A stretch of DNA of 64,000 bases from Parvularcula sp. BBD 1991-13. GTDB taxonomy: Bacteria > Pseudomonadota > Alphaproteobacteria > Caulobacterales > Parvularculaceae. This document shows, one piece after another, positions 16,827 through 26,600 of the stretch; positions within the stretch are counted from its first letter, which is position 1, and every line of letters starts with the position of its first letter. The stretch is from NCBI GenBank assembly GCA_001657385.1, contig LYSZ01000001.1:372001-436000 (forward strand). Direction: 5' to 3'. The notes below the pieces were generated by a model. It did not search any database, was not told the origin of the DNA, and was given only the letters and a program-made list of their open reading frames with translations. Position numbers and translations under genes: made by a program.

Positions 16827-17543
16827 TCAGATGAGCGTTTCTTCGAGGAAATTCGTCATCGCCCGCCATGAGCGCGTGTCGGCTTGTTCGCTGTAGACCG
16901 TGCCGAAACCGGGATCGTTCGCCGCCGGATTCGTAAAGGCGTGCATGGTCTTTCCGTAGGCGTGCAATTGCCAGTCGGCGCCGGCCTCCGTCATCTCCTT
17001 GCCGAAGGCTTCCACATCCGCAGGCGGCGCCATCGGGTCGTCCCAGCCGTGCAGGGCGAGCACCGACGCCTTGACCGGTCCGCCGGCGTTCCCCGGCGCG
17101 CCAAGGAGGCCGTGAAAGCTGACCACGCTCCTGATGTCCGCGCCCGCCCGCGCGAGGTCGAGGACGCAAAGACCGCCGAAGCAATAGCCGATCGCGGCGA
17201 CCCTGGAGGCGTCCGCCTCCGGCTGGCTCTTGACGAGGTCGACGATGTGCATGAGCCGCGATTGCAGCATCGCCCGGTCCTCGATGAACGGCGTCATCAG
17301 CGCCTGGTTTTCCTCCGTGGACGATCCAAGCACGCCCTTGCCGTAAAGGTCGATGGCGAAGCCCGCATATCCAAGCGCCGCCAGCGCTTTGGCTCTGTCC
17401 ACTTCGAAATCCGCGCGGCCCGCCCAGGCATGGGCGACCAGCACCGCCGGGCGTTCGCCCGCCTGGGAGGAATTCACGGCAAAAACGCCCTCAAAGGTTT
17501 TTCCGTCGATCTCGTAGTCAATTGCGCGCGTCTCAATGCTCAT
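16827..17543 (-). CDS. Dienelactone hydrolase family protein
   Basis: 238-residue cytosolic alpha/beta hydrolase. The triad can be read as Cys121 in IGYCFGG, Asp168 in LHGWDDP and His201 in KTMHAFTNP, the Cys-nucleophile arrangement of dienelactone hydrolases. The start MSIETRAIDYEIDGK has AAAGGA seven bases upstream; the frame stays open much further but only as antisense of the pyruvate kinase gene. No aromatic ring-cleavage genes are nearby, so the real substrate is unknown, and many family members act on other lactones or esters. It lies 56 bases downstream of pyk in the same direction and may share its transcript. Confidence 0.88.
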   Translation of the reverse strand: MSIETRAIDYEIDGKTFEGVFAVNSSQAGERPAVLVAHAWAGRADFEVDRAKALAALGYAGFAIDLYGKGVLGSSTEENQALMTPFIEDRAMLQSRLMHIVDLVKSQPEADASRVAAIGYCFGGLCVLDLARAGADIRSVVSFHGLLGAPGNAGGPVKASVLALHGWDDPMAPPADVEAFGKEMTEAGADWQLHAYGKTMHAFTNPAANDPGFGTVYSEQADTRSWRAMTNFLEETLI

Positions 17544-17599
17544 GGTCGTCCTTTCTTGCATCGTCGGTCCGCGCCGCCGCTGTGGCGCGTCTTGAAGGG

Positions 17600-19024
17600 C
17601 TATGAGTGAATATTCCCGATACGGCTGATTTTCAACGTATTCGTCTTGCCCGGCCGCCCGAAGGGATAGCCGGCGAGAATGATGATGCGCTCGCCTTCCT
17701 CGCCGCCATGGGCCTTGGCCAGAATGTCCGCTTTTTCGAGCATGTCGTGGAAATGGGTGATGTCCTCCGTCTCCACCGGCCTGACGCCCCAGTAAAGGGC
17801 GAGCTGGCGCGCCACGCTTTCGTCCGGCGTCGCGGCGATAATCGGCGTATGCGGACGGTCGCGGGAGAGCCGGCGGGCGGTGGAGCCGGTCTTCGTATAG
17901 GCGACGGCGAACTTGCAGTCCAGCACCTCGGCGATCCGGCGCGCCGAGAGGGTGATCGCGTCGGCGGTGGTGTAGGCGTCGTCCGCCGCGTGTTCGCCCA
18001 TGGCGTAGCCTTCGGACGCCTCGTCCGCCTCGGTCGCCTTGATGATCCGGTCCATGATGGCGACGGCCGCGGGGGGGTGACGGCCGACGGCGGTCTCCGC
18101 GGACAGCATCACCGCGTCCGCCCCCTGGTAGACGGCGGTCGACACGTCCGACGCCTCGGCCCGGGTCGGCGAGATCGACTCCACCATCGATTCCAGCATG
18201 TGCGTTGCGACGATGACCGGCTTGCCGGCCTTGCGGCAGGTGCGCACGATCCGCCGCTGGAGAAGCGGCACGTCCTCCGGCGCGCATTCGACGCCGAGAT
18301 CGCCCCGCGCCACCATCACCGCGTCGGAAAGCGCGATGATGTCGTCGAGACAGTCCACGGCGGAGGGTTTTTCGATCTTGGAAATGATCCGCGCCCGGCC
18401 GCCGATCAGGTCTTTCGCCTCCTTCACATCGTCCGGGTGCTGAACGAAAGACAGGGCGATGTAATCGACGCCGATGTCGAGGGCGAAAGCGAGGTCCTCC
18501 CGGTCTTTTTCCGTCAGCGCCGAAATGGGCAGGCGCCGGCCGGGAACGTTGATCCCCTTGCGGTCTTTCAGCACGCCGGGGGTGTCGGCCCTGGCGACGA
18601 TGCGCGCCCCGTCGCGTTCGGCGACCGTGATCTGCAGCTTGCCGTCGTCGAGTTTCAGGACGTCGCCGGGCGTCAGAATGTCGACCAGTTCCGGATGCGG
18701 GATGGGGATCGCGTCGTCGCGGTCGGTCTCGCGCGCCGTCAGGAGGCGATACTCGGCCCCGTAGGCCAGCCTGATCTCGCCGCCGGCGAAGGCGCCGGTG
18801 CGGATCTTCGGTCCCTGAAGGTCGGCGAAAACGGCGAGCGGCGTTTTCACCGCCTCCTCGATCTCCCGGATCGACGTCATCACCGCGCGCAGCTTGTCGT
18901 GCTGGCCGTGGCTCATATTGAGTCGGAAGACGTCGACGCCGGCGTCATGGATAAGGCGCAGCATCGAGGGCGACGCGCTCGCCGGGCCGATGGTGGCGAC
19001 GATCTTGCAGAACCGGTTTCTCAT
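17600..19024 (-). CDS. pyk: Pyruvate kinase
   Basis: 474-residue glycolytic enzyme converting phosphoenolpyruvate and ADP to pyruvate and ATP. The N-terminus CKIVATIGPAS is the family start; RLNMSHG, FADLQGPKIRTG (substrate and K+/Mg2+ region), ISKIEKP with the catalytic Lys, and MVARGDLGVE follow, with the mobile B domain between about residues 70 and 165 and the C-terminal regulatory domain from about 340. The length is normal for a bacterial enzyme. creA lies 186 bases upstream in the same direction. The long plus-strand open frame across this gene is an antisense shadow. Confidence 0.96.
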   Translation of the reverse strand: MRNRFCKIVATIGPASASPSMLRLIHDAGVDVFRLNMSHGQHDKLRAVMTSIREIEEAVKTPLAVFADLQGPKIRTGAFAGGEIRLAYGAEYRLLTARETDRDDAIPIPHPELVDILTPGDVLKLDDGKLQITVAERDGARIVARADTPGVLKDRKGINVPGRRLPISALTEKDREDLAFALDIGVDYIALSFVQHPDDVKEAKDLIGGRARIISKIEKPSAVDCLDDIIALSDAVMVARGDLGVECAPEDVPLLQRRIVRTCRKAGKPVIVATHMLESMVESISPTRAEASDVSTAVYQGADAVMLSAETAVGRHPPAAVAIMDRIIKATEADEASEGYAMGEHAADDAYTTADAITLSARRIAEVLDCKFAVAYTKTGSTARRLSRDRPHTPIIAATPDESVARQLALYWGVRPVETEDITHFHDMLEKADILAKAHGGEEGERIIILAGYPFGRPGKTNTLKISRIGNIHS

Positions 19025-19210
19025 CGCGCGCCCGCATGCGGCGCGACTGGGGGAAAAGGCGTAAATAAAAAGGACATGAAGACGGGACGATGTTGCTCCG
19101 CAGCGAGGTTACATCCATTCCCGGCCCTTGAGAACCGGGCGCCTTTCCCTCCGACACTTTTCCGTTCGGCGCTTTCGCCAGGAGCGGCTGGACGGAGCCC
19201 CGCGCGCGGC

Positions 19211-19699
19211 TTAACGCACGGTCGGCGCGCCCGCGTCCTGGCCGTAAAGCGCGATGGTCGAGACCGCCATCTTCGCCGACCCTTCGATCGGACGGCGCGA
19301 ATACACGACGTAAATGAGCGTTTTGTTGTCCGCGTCGTAAATCCGCCGCACGGCGAGGGACTTGAACACAAGGCTCATGCGCTGGGAGAACACTTCCTCG
19401 CCGCTTTTGTCGAAATCGATGTCGCCGATGACGATCGGCCCGGTCTGGCGGCAGGCGATGGATGCGTTGGACGGGTTCTCGAACCAGTTGCCTTTCGCCA
19501 TGCGGTCCCAGAAACCGCGGTCGAAATGGGTGAGGTGACAGGTGACGCCCTCGACCTTGGGGTCGGCCAGCGCCTCCACCTTGATCTCGTTGCCGGCGAA
19601 GTCGTTCTTGAACTCCCCGACCTCGTTTTCCCCGCCGCCGCAGGCGGCGAGGGAGAGAAGGGCGAGGGCGGATAGGACGGTGTTGACGGTAGGGCGCAT
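19211..19699 (-). CDS. creA: CreA family lipoprotein
   Basis: 162 residues. The start MRPTVNTVLSALALLSLAAC gives a lipoprotein signal with lipobox LAAC, and a CAGGA ribosome site fits this ATG better than the one five codons upstream. The mature part carries the CreA pattern: VEGVTCHLTHFDRG, ENPSNASIACRQTGPI, a FSQRMSLVFKSL strand and KTLIYVVYSRR. CreA proteins are small periplasmic or lipid-anchored proteins of unknown function; the old link to catabolite regulation rests on gene position in E. coli. Here it sits between pyk and a nitronate monooxygenase gene on the same strand, 98 bases after the latter. Confidence 0.88.
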   Translation of the reverse strand: MRPTVNTVLSALALLSLAACGGGENEVGEFKNDFAGNEIKVEALADPKVEGVTCHLTHFDRGFWDRMAKGNWFENPSNASIACRQTGPIVIGDIDFDKSGEEVFSQRMSLVFKSLAVRRIYDADNKTLIYVVYSRRPIEGSAKMAVSTIALYGQDAGAPTVR

Positions 19700-19797
19700 C
19701 GGGGTCCTGAACATGTCGGTTGGTTGCGCCGGCTGTATAGCCGTCGGCGCGGCCGGAGGAAACAGGGCGGCGCCAATCAGGCGCCTGGCGCCCCTCC

Positions 19798-20760
19798 CTA
19801 GCCGCAGATCCTCGCCTTCGCCGCCTCGTATTCGCGGACGAGCTGGTCGACGAAGGCGCCGGCCGATCCCCGGCTCTTGACGGCGCCGATGCCTTGGCCG
19901 CAGCCCCAGATGTCTTTCCACGCCTTCGCGTCGGTGTTGCCGCCCGAGCCGAAGTTCATTTGCGACGGGTCGCTTTCCGGCAGGTTGTCCGGGTCGAGCC
20001 CGGCCGCCTCGATCGAGGGGCGCAGATAGTTGCCGTGCACCCCGGTGAAAAGGTTCGTATACACAATGTCGTCGGCGGTATAATCGACGATCGCCTGCTT
20101 ATAGGCTTGCGTCGCATTGGCCTCGTCCGTGGCGATGAAGGCCGAACCGATATAGCCGAAATCCGCGCCCATGGCCTCGGCCGCCAGCACCGCGCCCCCG
20201 GTGGCGATGGAGCCCGACAGCGCCACCGGGCCGTCGAACCATTCGCGGATTTCCTGGATAAGGGCGAAGGGCGAGATCACCCCCGCATGGCCGCCTGCGC
20301 CCGCCGCGACCGGGATGAGGCCGTCGGCGCCCTTGGAAATCGCCTTCCTGGCGAAGGTGTTGTTGATGACGTCGTGAAAAGCGACGCCGCCATAGGAGTG
20401 CACCGCCTGATAGATTTCCTCGCGCGCGCCGAGGGAGCAGATGGTGATCGGCACTTCGTGCTTCACGCAGACTTCCATGTCGTGCATCAGCCGGTCGTTG
20501 GAGCGGTGCACGATCTGGTTCACCGCGAAGGGCGCGGACGGACTGTCCGGGTTTTCGTCGTCATGGCGGGCGAGGGCGTCCTTGATCTCGATCAGCCATT
20601 CCTCCAGCTTTTCCGCCGGGCGCGCGTTGAGCGCCGGGAACGAGCCGACAACCCCCGCCTTGCACTGGGCGATCACGAGCTGCGGGTTCGATACGATAAA
20701 CAGCGGCGCCCCGATGACCGGGATGCGCAGGCGCGATTTGATCTCTTGAAGGGTCGGCAT
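19798..20760 (-). CDS. Nitronate monooxygenase (2-nitropropane dioxygenase-like)
   Basis: 320-residue FMN-dependent TIM-barrel flavoenzyme, likely oxidising alkyl nitronates such as propionate 3-nitronate. It opens with the family pattern RLRIPVIGAPLFIVSNPQLV. FMN phosphate binding is suggested by GADGLIPVAAGAGGHAG, with the conserved HAG, and by PVALSGSIATGGAVLAAEAMGADFGYIGSAF. Cytosolic, with no signal peptide. It is divergent from the acyl-CoA ligase gene with 263 bases between. Related enzymes can also act as enoyl reductases in lipid synthesis, so the substrate is not certain. Confidence 0.88.
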   Translation of the reverse strand: MPTLQEIKSRLRIPVIGAPLFIVSNPQLVIAQCKAGVVGSFPALNARPAEKLEEWLIEIKDALARHDDENPDSPSAPFAVNQIVHRSNDRLMHDMEVCVKHEVPITICSLGAREEIYQAVHSYGGVAFHDVINNTFARKAISKGADGLIPVAAGAGGHAGVISPFALIQEIREWFDGPVALSGSIATGGAVLAAEAMGADFGYIGSAFIATDEANATQAYKQAIVDYTADDIVYTNLFTGVHGNYLRPSIEAAGLDPDNLPESDPSQMNFGSGGNTDAKAWKDIWGCGQGIGAVKSRGSAGAFVDQLVREYEAAKARICG

Positions 20761-21023
20761 GGAACGGGCTCCCTGGAGGACGGATTTACGCCGAAGCTAG
20801 CCCCCTCCCGCCGGCTTCCGCAACCGCGCAGCGCAGCGGCGCATGCATCCGGCCAAAAGCCCCGGCGCCGTGCCGGCGATAGGATTTCGTTATCCTTGTC
20901 GCTATCTTGTTCGCCAGCCTCTGCAAGGCGGCGCTGCGGCCGGCGCCGCCGGTCATTGCCTTTCACCGTGATCCCATCATACTTTCTTCCAAAAACAAAA
21001 GCTTACACAGGAGGAAATCGCCG

Positions 21024-22574
21024 ATGCCGCGTCCGGATCTGATCAACACGCCTCTCGTCGCCGACATGCTGCGCGCGCGCGCCGAGCGCCACCCCGACCA
21101 TGTCGCCCTTGAATTCGAGGGCAAGCGCTTTTCCTACGACGACATGAACGCGCGCGCGAACCGCGCGGCGCAGGCGTTTTTGTCCCTCGGCCTGAAACCC
21201 GGCGACCGGGTCGCCTGGCTCGCCCGCAACGTGGCGACGTTCTGGGACGCCCTGTTCGGCGCGGCCCGGATCGGGGTCGTCATCACGCCGATCAACTGGC
21301 GCCTCGCCCCGCCGGAAGTGGTGCAGATCATGAACGACGCCGCGCCGGCCCTGTTCGTCGGCGAGGCCGCGTTCATCGAACCGCTCAAGGCCGTCGACGC
21401 CTACGCCCCGCCGAGGACTTTCACCCTCGAAACCATGGACGAGGCCTGCTTCGATTGTCTCATCGACCGGCAGGACGCTGTCGAACCGGATTATCAGCCT
21501 AGGGAAGATGACGTGGTGGTGCAGCTTTACACCAGCGGCACGACCGGGCTGCCCAAGGGCGTTGTCCTGACCAACCGCACTTATTACGAAGTCGGCGAGG
21601 CCGGGCTGGAAGCGGGCGTCGTCATGCCCCAGACAGATGACGAGACCATCGTCCACGCCATTCCGCATTTTCACGTCGCGGGAGTCAATTTCGGCCTGAT
21701 GGGCGTGCAGCGGGGCATGACCGTCATCCAGCATCGCCAGTTCGATCCGGCCGCGATCGTCGAAGCGGCGCAGGCCGGCCCGCCGCTCAATTCATTCCTG
21801 GTGCCGGCGATGATCATGATGATCCTTGAAGCGGCCAAGGCCCTCGGAAAGCCGCTGATCAATTTCGCCGCCATTCATTACGGCGCCGCGCCGATGCCCG
21901 AGCCGCTTCTGAACGCGGCCATGGCCGCCATGCCCAATGCGAAATTCACCCAGTTTTACGGCGCGACGGAGACCACCGGCGGTGTGACGACCCTTCAGCA
22001 CCGCGATCATGCGGACGGGCTGAAGCAGCGGGTTTCCGCGGGCCTGCCGCTGCCCGGCTGCGAGGTGAAAATCTGCGACCCGGCGAGCGGCGACGAACTC
22101 GCCGAAGGCGAGACCGGCGAGATCGTCACGCGCTCGAAGTTCATCATGAAAGGCTACTGGAACCGTCCCGACGCGACCGCCGCGGCGATTCGGGACGGCT
22201 GGTACTGGACCGGCGATGCAGGGTACAGGGACGAAAACGGTTATGTCTATGTCGTCGACCGCATCAAGGACATGATCATTTCCGGCGGGGAGAACATCTA
22301 TCCGGCGGAACTGGAAAACGTCCTGGCGACCCATCCCGATATCGCCGACGTCGCCGTCATCGGCGCGCCCGATGAAAAGTGGGGCGAGGTCGTCAAGGTG
22401 GTGGCCGTCAGGCGGATCGGCGTCGATCTCGACGAGGAGGGGGTCATCGAGTATCTCCGCGACAGGATCGCAAGCTTCAAGCTTCCGAAATATGTCGAGT
22501 TCATCGACATGCTGCCGCGCAACCCTTCGGGCAAGATCCTGAAAACGGCGTTGCGCAAGCGCCGCGCGCCCTGA
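21024..22574 (+). CDS. Long-chain acyl-CoA ligase (AMP-binding)
   Basis: 516-residue ANL-superfamily enzyme that adenylates a carboxylic acid and transfers it to CoA. Motifs: the P-loop [16 protein letters not shown] near residue 170, [11 protein letters not shown], the [20 protein letters not shown] region with the AMP-binding Asp, [17 protein letters not shown], and the catalytic Lys in [14 protein letters not shown] near the C-terminus. The ATG at 21024 has AGGAGG about ten bases upstream. The fatty acid or aryl acid specificity cannot be read. With the facing acyl-CoA dehydrogenase gene 520 bases beyond its end, it probably serves fatty acid activation and degradation. Confidence 0.9.
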   Translation: MPRPDLINTPLVADMLRARAERHPDHVALEFEGKRFSYDDMNARANRAAQAFLSLGLKPGDRVAWLARNVATFWDALFGAARIGVVITPINWRLAPPEVVQIMNDAAPALFVGEAAFIEPLKAVDAYAPPRTFTLETMDEACFDCLIDRQDAVEPDYQPREDDVVVQLYTSGTTGLPKGVVLTNRTYYEVGEAGLEAGVVMPQTDDETIVHAIPHFHVAGVNFGLMGVQRGMTVIQHRQFDPAAIVEAAQAGPPLNSFLVPAMIMMILEAAKALGKPLINFAAIHYGAAPMPEPLLNAAMAAMPNAKFTQFYGATETTGGVTTLQHRDHADGLKQRVSAGLPLPGCEVKICDPASGDELAEGETGEIVTRSKFIMKGYWNRPDATAAAIRDGWYWTGDAGYRDENGYVYVVDRIKDMIISGGENIYPAELENVLATHPDIADVAVIGAPDEKWGEVVKVVAVRRIGVDLDEEGVIEYLRDRIASFKLPKYVEFIDMLPRNPSGKILKTALRKRRAP

Positions 22575-22668
22575 TCCCGGGCGAGCAGGGACGCGCCGCC
22601 TTTTTTCGGGTGAAGATCCGACCCGCGCCCCGGCGCGTATCCTGTTCCAATCCAAGGAGAACGCACAA

Positions 22669-23055
22669 ATGGCGTCAGGTCTTTACGCAGCCCTATGCGG
22701 GCTGTTTCTCGTCTACTTATCGGTGCGCGTTATTGCGCAGCGGCGCAGCAAGAGGATTTCGGTTGGGCCGGCGGGCGACGCCGAGCTTGAACGCGCCATG
22801 CGCGTGCAGGGCAATTTCACCGAATATGCGCCGATCGCCCTCCTGCTGCTCGTCGTCGCGGAACTGAACGGACTGCCCGAGGCGGCGGTGCATGCTTTCG
22901 GCCTGTCGCTGCTCGCCGGGCGCGTGATCCATTTTCTCGGCTTTCGCGCCGCCGACGCGCCGGGGATCCTGCGCGTGACGGGCATGGCGGTGACGTTCAC
23001 GGTGATCGCGACCCTTGCCGTCGCGGCGGCGTATCAGTATGCGGCCGGCGCCTGA
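22669..23055 (+). CDS. MAPEG family membrane protein
   Basis: 128-residue protein with four hydrophobic helices, matching the MAPEG family (membrane proteins in eicosanoid and glutathione metabolism; YecN-like bacterial branch). The diagnostic stretch is AMRVQGNFTEYAPIALLLL, followed by the GRVIHFLGFR loop. Bacterial members probably have glutathione-dependent transferase or peroxidase activity, but this one is unproven. AAGGAG lies about ten bases before the ATG. It follows the acyl-CoA ligase gene by 94 bases and may share its transcript. It is convergent with the acyl-CoA dehydrogenase gene. Confidence 0.85.
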   Translation: MASGLYAALCGLFLVYLSVRVIAQRRSKRISVGPAGDAELERAMRVQGNFTEYAPIALLLLVVAELNGLPEAAVHAFGLSLLAGRVIHFLGFRAADAPGILRVTGMAVTFTVIATLAVAAAYQYAAGA

Positions 23056-23093
23056 CCGCGCTGTTGCGCGCGCGTTTTCTGTCTGCGTTTACG

Positions 23094-24260
23094 TTACAGT
23101 CCCAACTGTCGCGCGGCGAGATCGTTCATGATTTCCTCCGACCCGCCGCCGATCGCCATCACGCGCACTTCGCGGTAGATGCGTTCGACGCGGCACCCGC
23201 GCATGTAGCTCGCCCCGCCGATGATCTGCATCGCCTCGCGGGCGCAGAACTCCATGGTCCGCGTCGCCTGGACCTTCAGCAGGGAGAGGTCTGCGACCGG
23301 CGCCGCGCCCTCCCGCACCCGCCAGGCGCAATGGTCCAGATAGGTCGTCGCCGCCTTCACCATACGGATCATGTCGGCGAATTTGTGCCGGATCGCCTGG
23401 TGCTTCGACAGCGGCTTGCCGAAAGCGTTGCGCTCGCGCGCCCAGGCCGCGGCGTCCTCGACGCAGGCGCGGGAAAAGGCGAGGGACTGGGCCGCCATGT
23501 TGAGGCGCTCCATATTGAAATTCGCGACGATGCCGGCGAAGCCGGCGTTCTCCTCGCCGATCAGGTTTTCCGCCGGAACCTCGACATCGTCGAAATGGAT
23601 GCTCGCCGTGTCGGACATCCACCACCCCATCTTTTTCAGCCCCGTGCGCGAGACGCCCTCGCGATCCGCCTCCACAAGCAGAAAGGAAAGCCCGCCCGCT
23701 CCTTCGGCCCCGGTGCGCACGGCCACGGTGAGGTAATCCGCGCGGAGCCCCGTGGTGATGTAGGTTTTTTCTCCGTTCACGATGTAACGGTCTCCCTTGC
23801 GCGTCGCCCGGGTGCGGAGATTCGCCACGTCCGAGCCGCCCGAAGGCTCGGTCACGCACAACGCGATCAGTTTCTCGCCCGCCAGCACCGGCGGCGCGAT
23901 GCGTTGCTTCAAGACCTCAGAGCCGAGCGCGATCACCGGCGGCAGGCCGATGCCGTGGGTCATCAGCCCGGCGGGCAGGCCGCCCGCGCCGGGCCGCGAC
24001 AGCTCCTCCATGGCGATGATGGAATGGAAGACGTCCGTACCCTCTTTCACGCCGCCATAGGCTTCCGGGAAGCCGAGGCCGATCAGCCCTGTCTCGGCCG
24101 CCTTGCGGTGCAGCTCGCGGGGGAACGCGCCGGCCTCGTCCCACGCGTCGACGAACGGGGCGATCTCCCGGTCGACGAAGCCGCGCACGGTCCGTCGCCA
24201 TGTATCGTGGCTTTCATTTGTGTGCGGAGAGGGCGCTCGCAATGCGTCAAAATCCAGCAT
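23094..24260 (-). CDS. Acyl-CoA dehydrogenase
   Basis: 388-residue FAD enzyme introducing the alpha-beta double bond in acyl-CoA thioesters, passing electrons to ETF. N-terminal helical domain (LIGLGFPEAYGG), middle beta domain with the flavin motif CVTEPSGGSDVANL and KTYITTG, and C-terminal helical domain with RERNAFGKPLSKHQAIRHKF and IIGGASYMRG. At the usual catalytic Glu position near the C-terminus it reads IGGGSEEIM instead of YEGT, as in isovaleryl-type enzymes that place the base in an ERL motif; NMERLNMAA here fits that. So a branched or short-chain substrate is plausible. Confidence 0.9.
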   Translation of the reverse strand: MLDFDALRAPSPHTNESHDTWRRTVRGFVDREIAPFVDAWDEAGAFPRELHRKAAETGLIGLGFPEAYGGVKEGTDVFHSIIAMEELSRPGAGGLPAGLMTHGIGLPPVIALGSEVLKQRIAPPVLAGEKLIALCVTEPSGGSDVANLRTRATRKGDRYIVNGEKTYITTGLRADYLTVAVRTGAEGAGGLSFLLVEADREGVSRTGLKKMGWWMSDTASIHFDDVEVPAENLIGEENAGFAGIVANFNMERLNMAAQSLAFSRACVEDAAAWARERNAFGKPLSKHQAIRHKFADMIRMVKAATTYLDHCAWRVREGAAPVADLSLLKVQATRTMEFCAREAMQIIGGASYMRGCRVERIYREVRVMAIGGGSEEIMNDLAARQLGL

Positions 24261-24574
24261 GGTTTCCTTTCATCGCCGTCTACCGGCGGGACCCTGCGCC
24301 CGGGTGCGCCGTCGCCCCTCGGTCGCGGCGCCGAGAAAGCCGGACTCTCTCGCCGGCCCGTTCCCGCCGGCCCTGTTACCGCCGGCCCTCTGAGCCTATG
24401 TTGTTCCTGGAAATCGGGTTCATGCAGCCGCTCGTCGCCCACGCGCCGGCAATTCGTCCGCGCCGGCGAAGGATAGCGCCCGCCGTTACGCGATCGCAAT
24501 CGCGCTGCGCAGTTTAAAATCATCTGCGCTGCATGCTATGGAAGCGGCGTTACGGATGTTTCGGGAGCCTTTTG
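24261..24574. other. Divergent intergenic region
   Basis: About 314 bases between the acyl-CoA dehydrogenase start and a cytochrome c gene. A CGGCCC/GCCGGC-rich stretch at 24345-24390 can fold in several ways. Promoters for both genes should be here, but no clear boxes stood out. Confidence 0.4.
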
Positions 24575-25186
24575 ATGCAAGCAGATCTCCTTCGCCCGCT
24601 TTTGCTGGCCGCGCTGTGCGGCGCCGCCGCGGCGTGCGGTTCGAGCGAGGAGGGCGGCGAGGCGCGCCCGGCGCCGGATCTCGATCCGCCCGCGCTCGAA
24701 GAAACCGCGATTCGCGAAACCGACCCCGTGCGCGCCGCGCTCGCCTCGCCGCCGGCCGCCGTCGAGGCGGCGCTGCCGGAGATGAACGCGCGCCGGGGCC
24801 GCATCCTGTTCATCGCCAATGGCTGCGTCATCTGTCACCGGGTCAACGGCGTCGGCGGCCGCGCCGCGCCGGACCTTTCCGCCGATGCGGCGCCGCCATC
24901 CGTCAATCCGCTGGACTTCTCCGCCCGGATCTGGCGCGGGGCGCCGGCGATGACCGCGCTTCAGGCGATCGAACTCGGCTATGTCATCGACCTCGACGCG
25001 CAGGACCTCGCCGATCTCGCCGCCTTCGCCGCGAGCCCGCAAGAGCAGGCGCTGCTCACCCTCGAATCGACCCCGGCGGGCATGCGCGACTGGTTCCTTG
25101 ACGAGCCGCACTGGCGCAGCGACGACTGGACGGAATACCTGCAACGGGGCGAGCGCATTCCCGGCGTCGGCGGTGAGGAAAACTGA
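24575..25186 (+). CDS. Cytochrome c-type lipoprotein
   Basis: 203 residues. The N-terminus MQADLLRPLLLAALCGAAAACGSS is a lipoprotein signal with lipobox AAAC. A single heme-binding CVICH lies in RGRILFIANGCVICHRVNGVGGRAAPDLS, typical of small class I cytochromes c, and a likely distal Met ligand follows in RGAPAMTALQAIELG. The C-terminal 60 residues, rich in Trp, Asp and Glu, are outside the heme domain. GGGAG precedes the ATG at 24575 by about 9 bases, better than an earlier ATG 14 codons upstream. It would be an outer-leaf or periplasm-facing electron carrier. A strong terminator follows. Confidence 0.82.
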   Translation: MQADLLRPLLLAALCGAAAACGSSEEGGEARPAPDLDPPALEETAIRETDPVRAALASPPAAVEAALPEMNARRGRILFIANGCVICHRVNGVGGRAAPDLSADAAPPSVNPLDFSARIWRGAPAMTALQAIELGYVIDLDAQDLADLAAFAASPQEQALLTLESTPAGMRDWFLDEPHWRSDDWTEYLQRGERIPGVGGEEN

Positions 25187-25355
25187 CGCGGACGCGGGCG
25201 GAAGACGGCGTCCGCGATTCTTCAAAAACCGATCGCGCACTTTCATGATTTGATCCCTATACGATGGTTTTTCCGAAAAGCGTGATGCGAAAATCCGATG
25301 AGCGCGGCGCGCCGGGATTTCATCACAAAGATGTTATGTGGCGGTCGATCTGCGC

Positions 25356-25390
25356 AAAACCCTTGTTCCTATTGGGAACAAGGGTTTTTT
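25356..25390 (+). terminator. Rho-independent terminator
   Basis: A 14-bp perfect stem, AAAACCCTTGTTCC against GGAACAAGGGTTTT, with a 5-base loop and a T-run, 170 bases after the cytochrome gene. The A-run on the left makes it usable in both directions. Confidence 0.9.
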
Positions 25391-25514
25391 AAAAATGCGT
25401 AATGGAAATCCCGCCGCCGGGGGGTGAACTGTTTTCACAATGACGTCGTTATATAGGGCGTCTGTTGAACGAAAAAACGCGCGGCGACCGCGCGTCAAAC
25501 CCCTGGAGTATATG

Positions 25515-26297
25515 ATGGCTTTGCAAAGAGCTTTGATCGCGTCTTTATGCGCCGCAACGGCGCTCAGCGGCGCCGCCGCCGCTAACGACTACTACGTCTC
25601 GCTGTCCGGCGGCGTATCGTTGTTGTCCGACTCCGAAAACGACGGCCGGTTCGACGGCGACTTCACGACCGGCCAGGGAACGACGATCCCGCTCGGCACG
25701 CCGCTGCCGGACGGAACGAGCGTCGGCTGGGACACCGAGTTCGACACCGGCTACGCCATTAGCGGCGCCCTTGGCCGCCGTTTCGACTTCTTCCGCGCCG
25801 AACTGGAAGTCGCGTATCAGGCGAACGACGTCGACACGCATACGGGCGTCAACGTCGCGGACGGTCTCGCGCTGGGCGCTGAGGATGCCGGCGTCCTCAT
25901 CTCCGGTCTCGACACCAATCTCGGCGTTACGGTCAGCGACCTTGTCGCCGATGGACAGGGCCAGATCGACACGATTTTCGTGATGGCCAATCTTTACTAC
26001 GATTTCGATCTCGGCGGCCCGCTGAAGCCGTATGTGGGCGGCGGCGCCGGCGTCGGCTTCGTTGACGTGGACTACTCCCCGTCGGCGACCGCGATCATTC
26101 AGGACGACGCCACGGCCTTCGCCTACCAGGCAATGGCGGGCGTGACGTACGAAGTCGGTCCGGCCACGGAGCTGTTCGCGGGCTATCGCTTCCGCAGCAC
26201 GACCGACGTCGAGGTCGAGGCGACGCTGTTCCCGGCCGATTTCGACATCGAGAACTCATCGAACATCGTTGAAGCCGGCCTGCGCTTCACGTTCTAA
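25515..26297 (+). CDS. Outer-membrane beta-barrel protein
   Basis: 260 residues. MALQRALIASLCAATALSGAAAA is a signal peptide, cut before NDYYVSLSGGVSLL. The rest alternates hydrophobic and polar residues in strands with Asp/Thr/Gly-rich loops (ISGALGRRFDFFRAELEVAY, VMANLYYDFDL, LKPYVGGGAGVGFVDVDY, ATELFAGYRFRSTTDVEV) and ends in LRFTF, the C-terminal Phe that barrels need for the Bam machinery. It resembles the 8-stranded OmpW/Omp25-like class. GGAG lies 6 bases before this ATG; the ATG one codon upstream is too close to it. The gene is bounded by terminators on both sides, so it is expressed alone. Confidence 0.85.
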   Translation: MALQRALIASLCAATALSGAAAANDYYVSLSGGVSLLSDSENDGRFDGDFTTGQGTTIPLGTPLPDGTSVGWDTEFDTGYAISGALGRRFDFFRAELEVAYQANDVDTHTGVNVADGLALGAEDAGVLISGLDTNLGVTVSDLVADGQGQIDTIFVMANLYYDFDLGGPLKPYVGGGAGVGFVDVDYSPSATAIIQDDATAFAYQAMAGVTYEVGPATELFAGYRFRSTTDVEVEATLFPADFDIENSSNIVEAGLRFTF

Positions 26298-26310
26298 CCC
26301 CCTCCAGGGG

Positions 26311-26391
26311 CCGCGCGTTTCGACTTGTCCCCCTTCCGCGAAACGCGCTCACAAGAACCGTCGCCGACCCTCCCTCGGCGACGGTTTTTTC
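26311..26391 (+). terminator. Tandem hairpins ending the barrel gene
   Basis: Two stem-loops in a row: GCGCGTTTCG paired with CGAAACGCGC (26311-26347), then ACCGTCGCCGA with TCGGCGACGGT around a 7-base loop, followed by six T (26357-26391). The second is a standard intrinsic terminator. Confidence 0.88.
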
Positions 26392-26600
26392 GTTTTTCAT
26401 CCTCACAGCGCCCCGCCGCCGGGCGCATGGCGTCTGCCAACCATATCTTCTGTTCGCGTTTGCAGGCGCTTGTCCTTGCGCCGCGACCGGATCGAGCGGC
26501 GGATTAACGTCTGGATTGAGCGGCGCGCGCCGCCTGCGCCGAGACGCCTTCCGCCCCTGAGACGTTCCTTGCGCCTGGACGCCTCCCGCGAATTCCGAGG

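Noticed and set aside
17606-19675. 689-codon plus-strand open frame across pyk and creA
   Set aside because: Antisense to two clear genes; composed of Arg/Asp/Gly-rich sequence typical of GC-rich shadow frames, with no family likeness.
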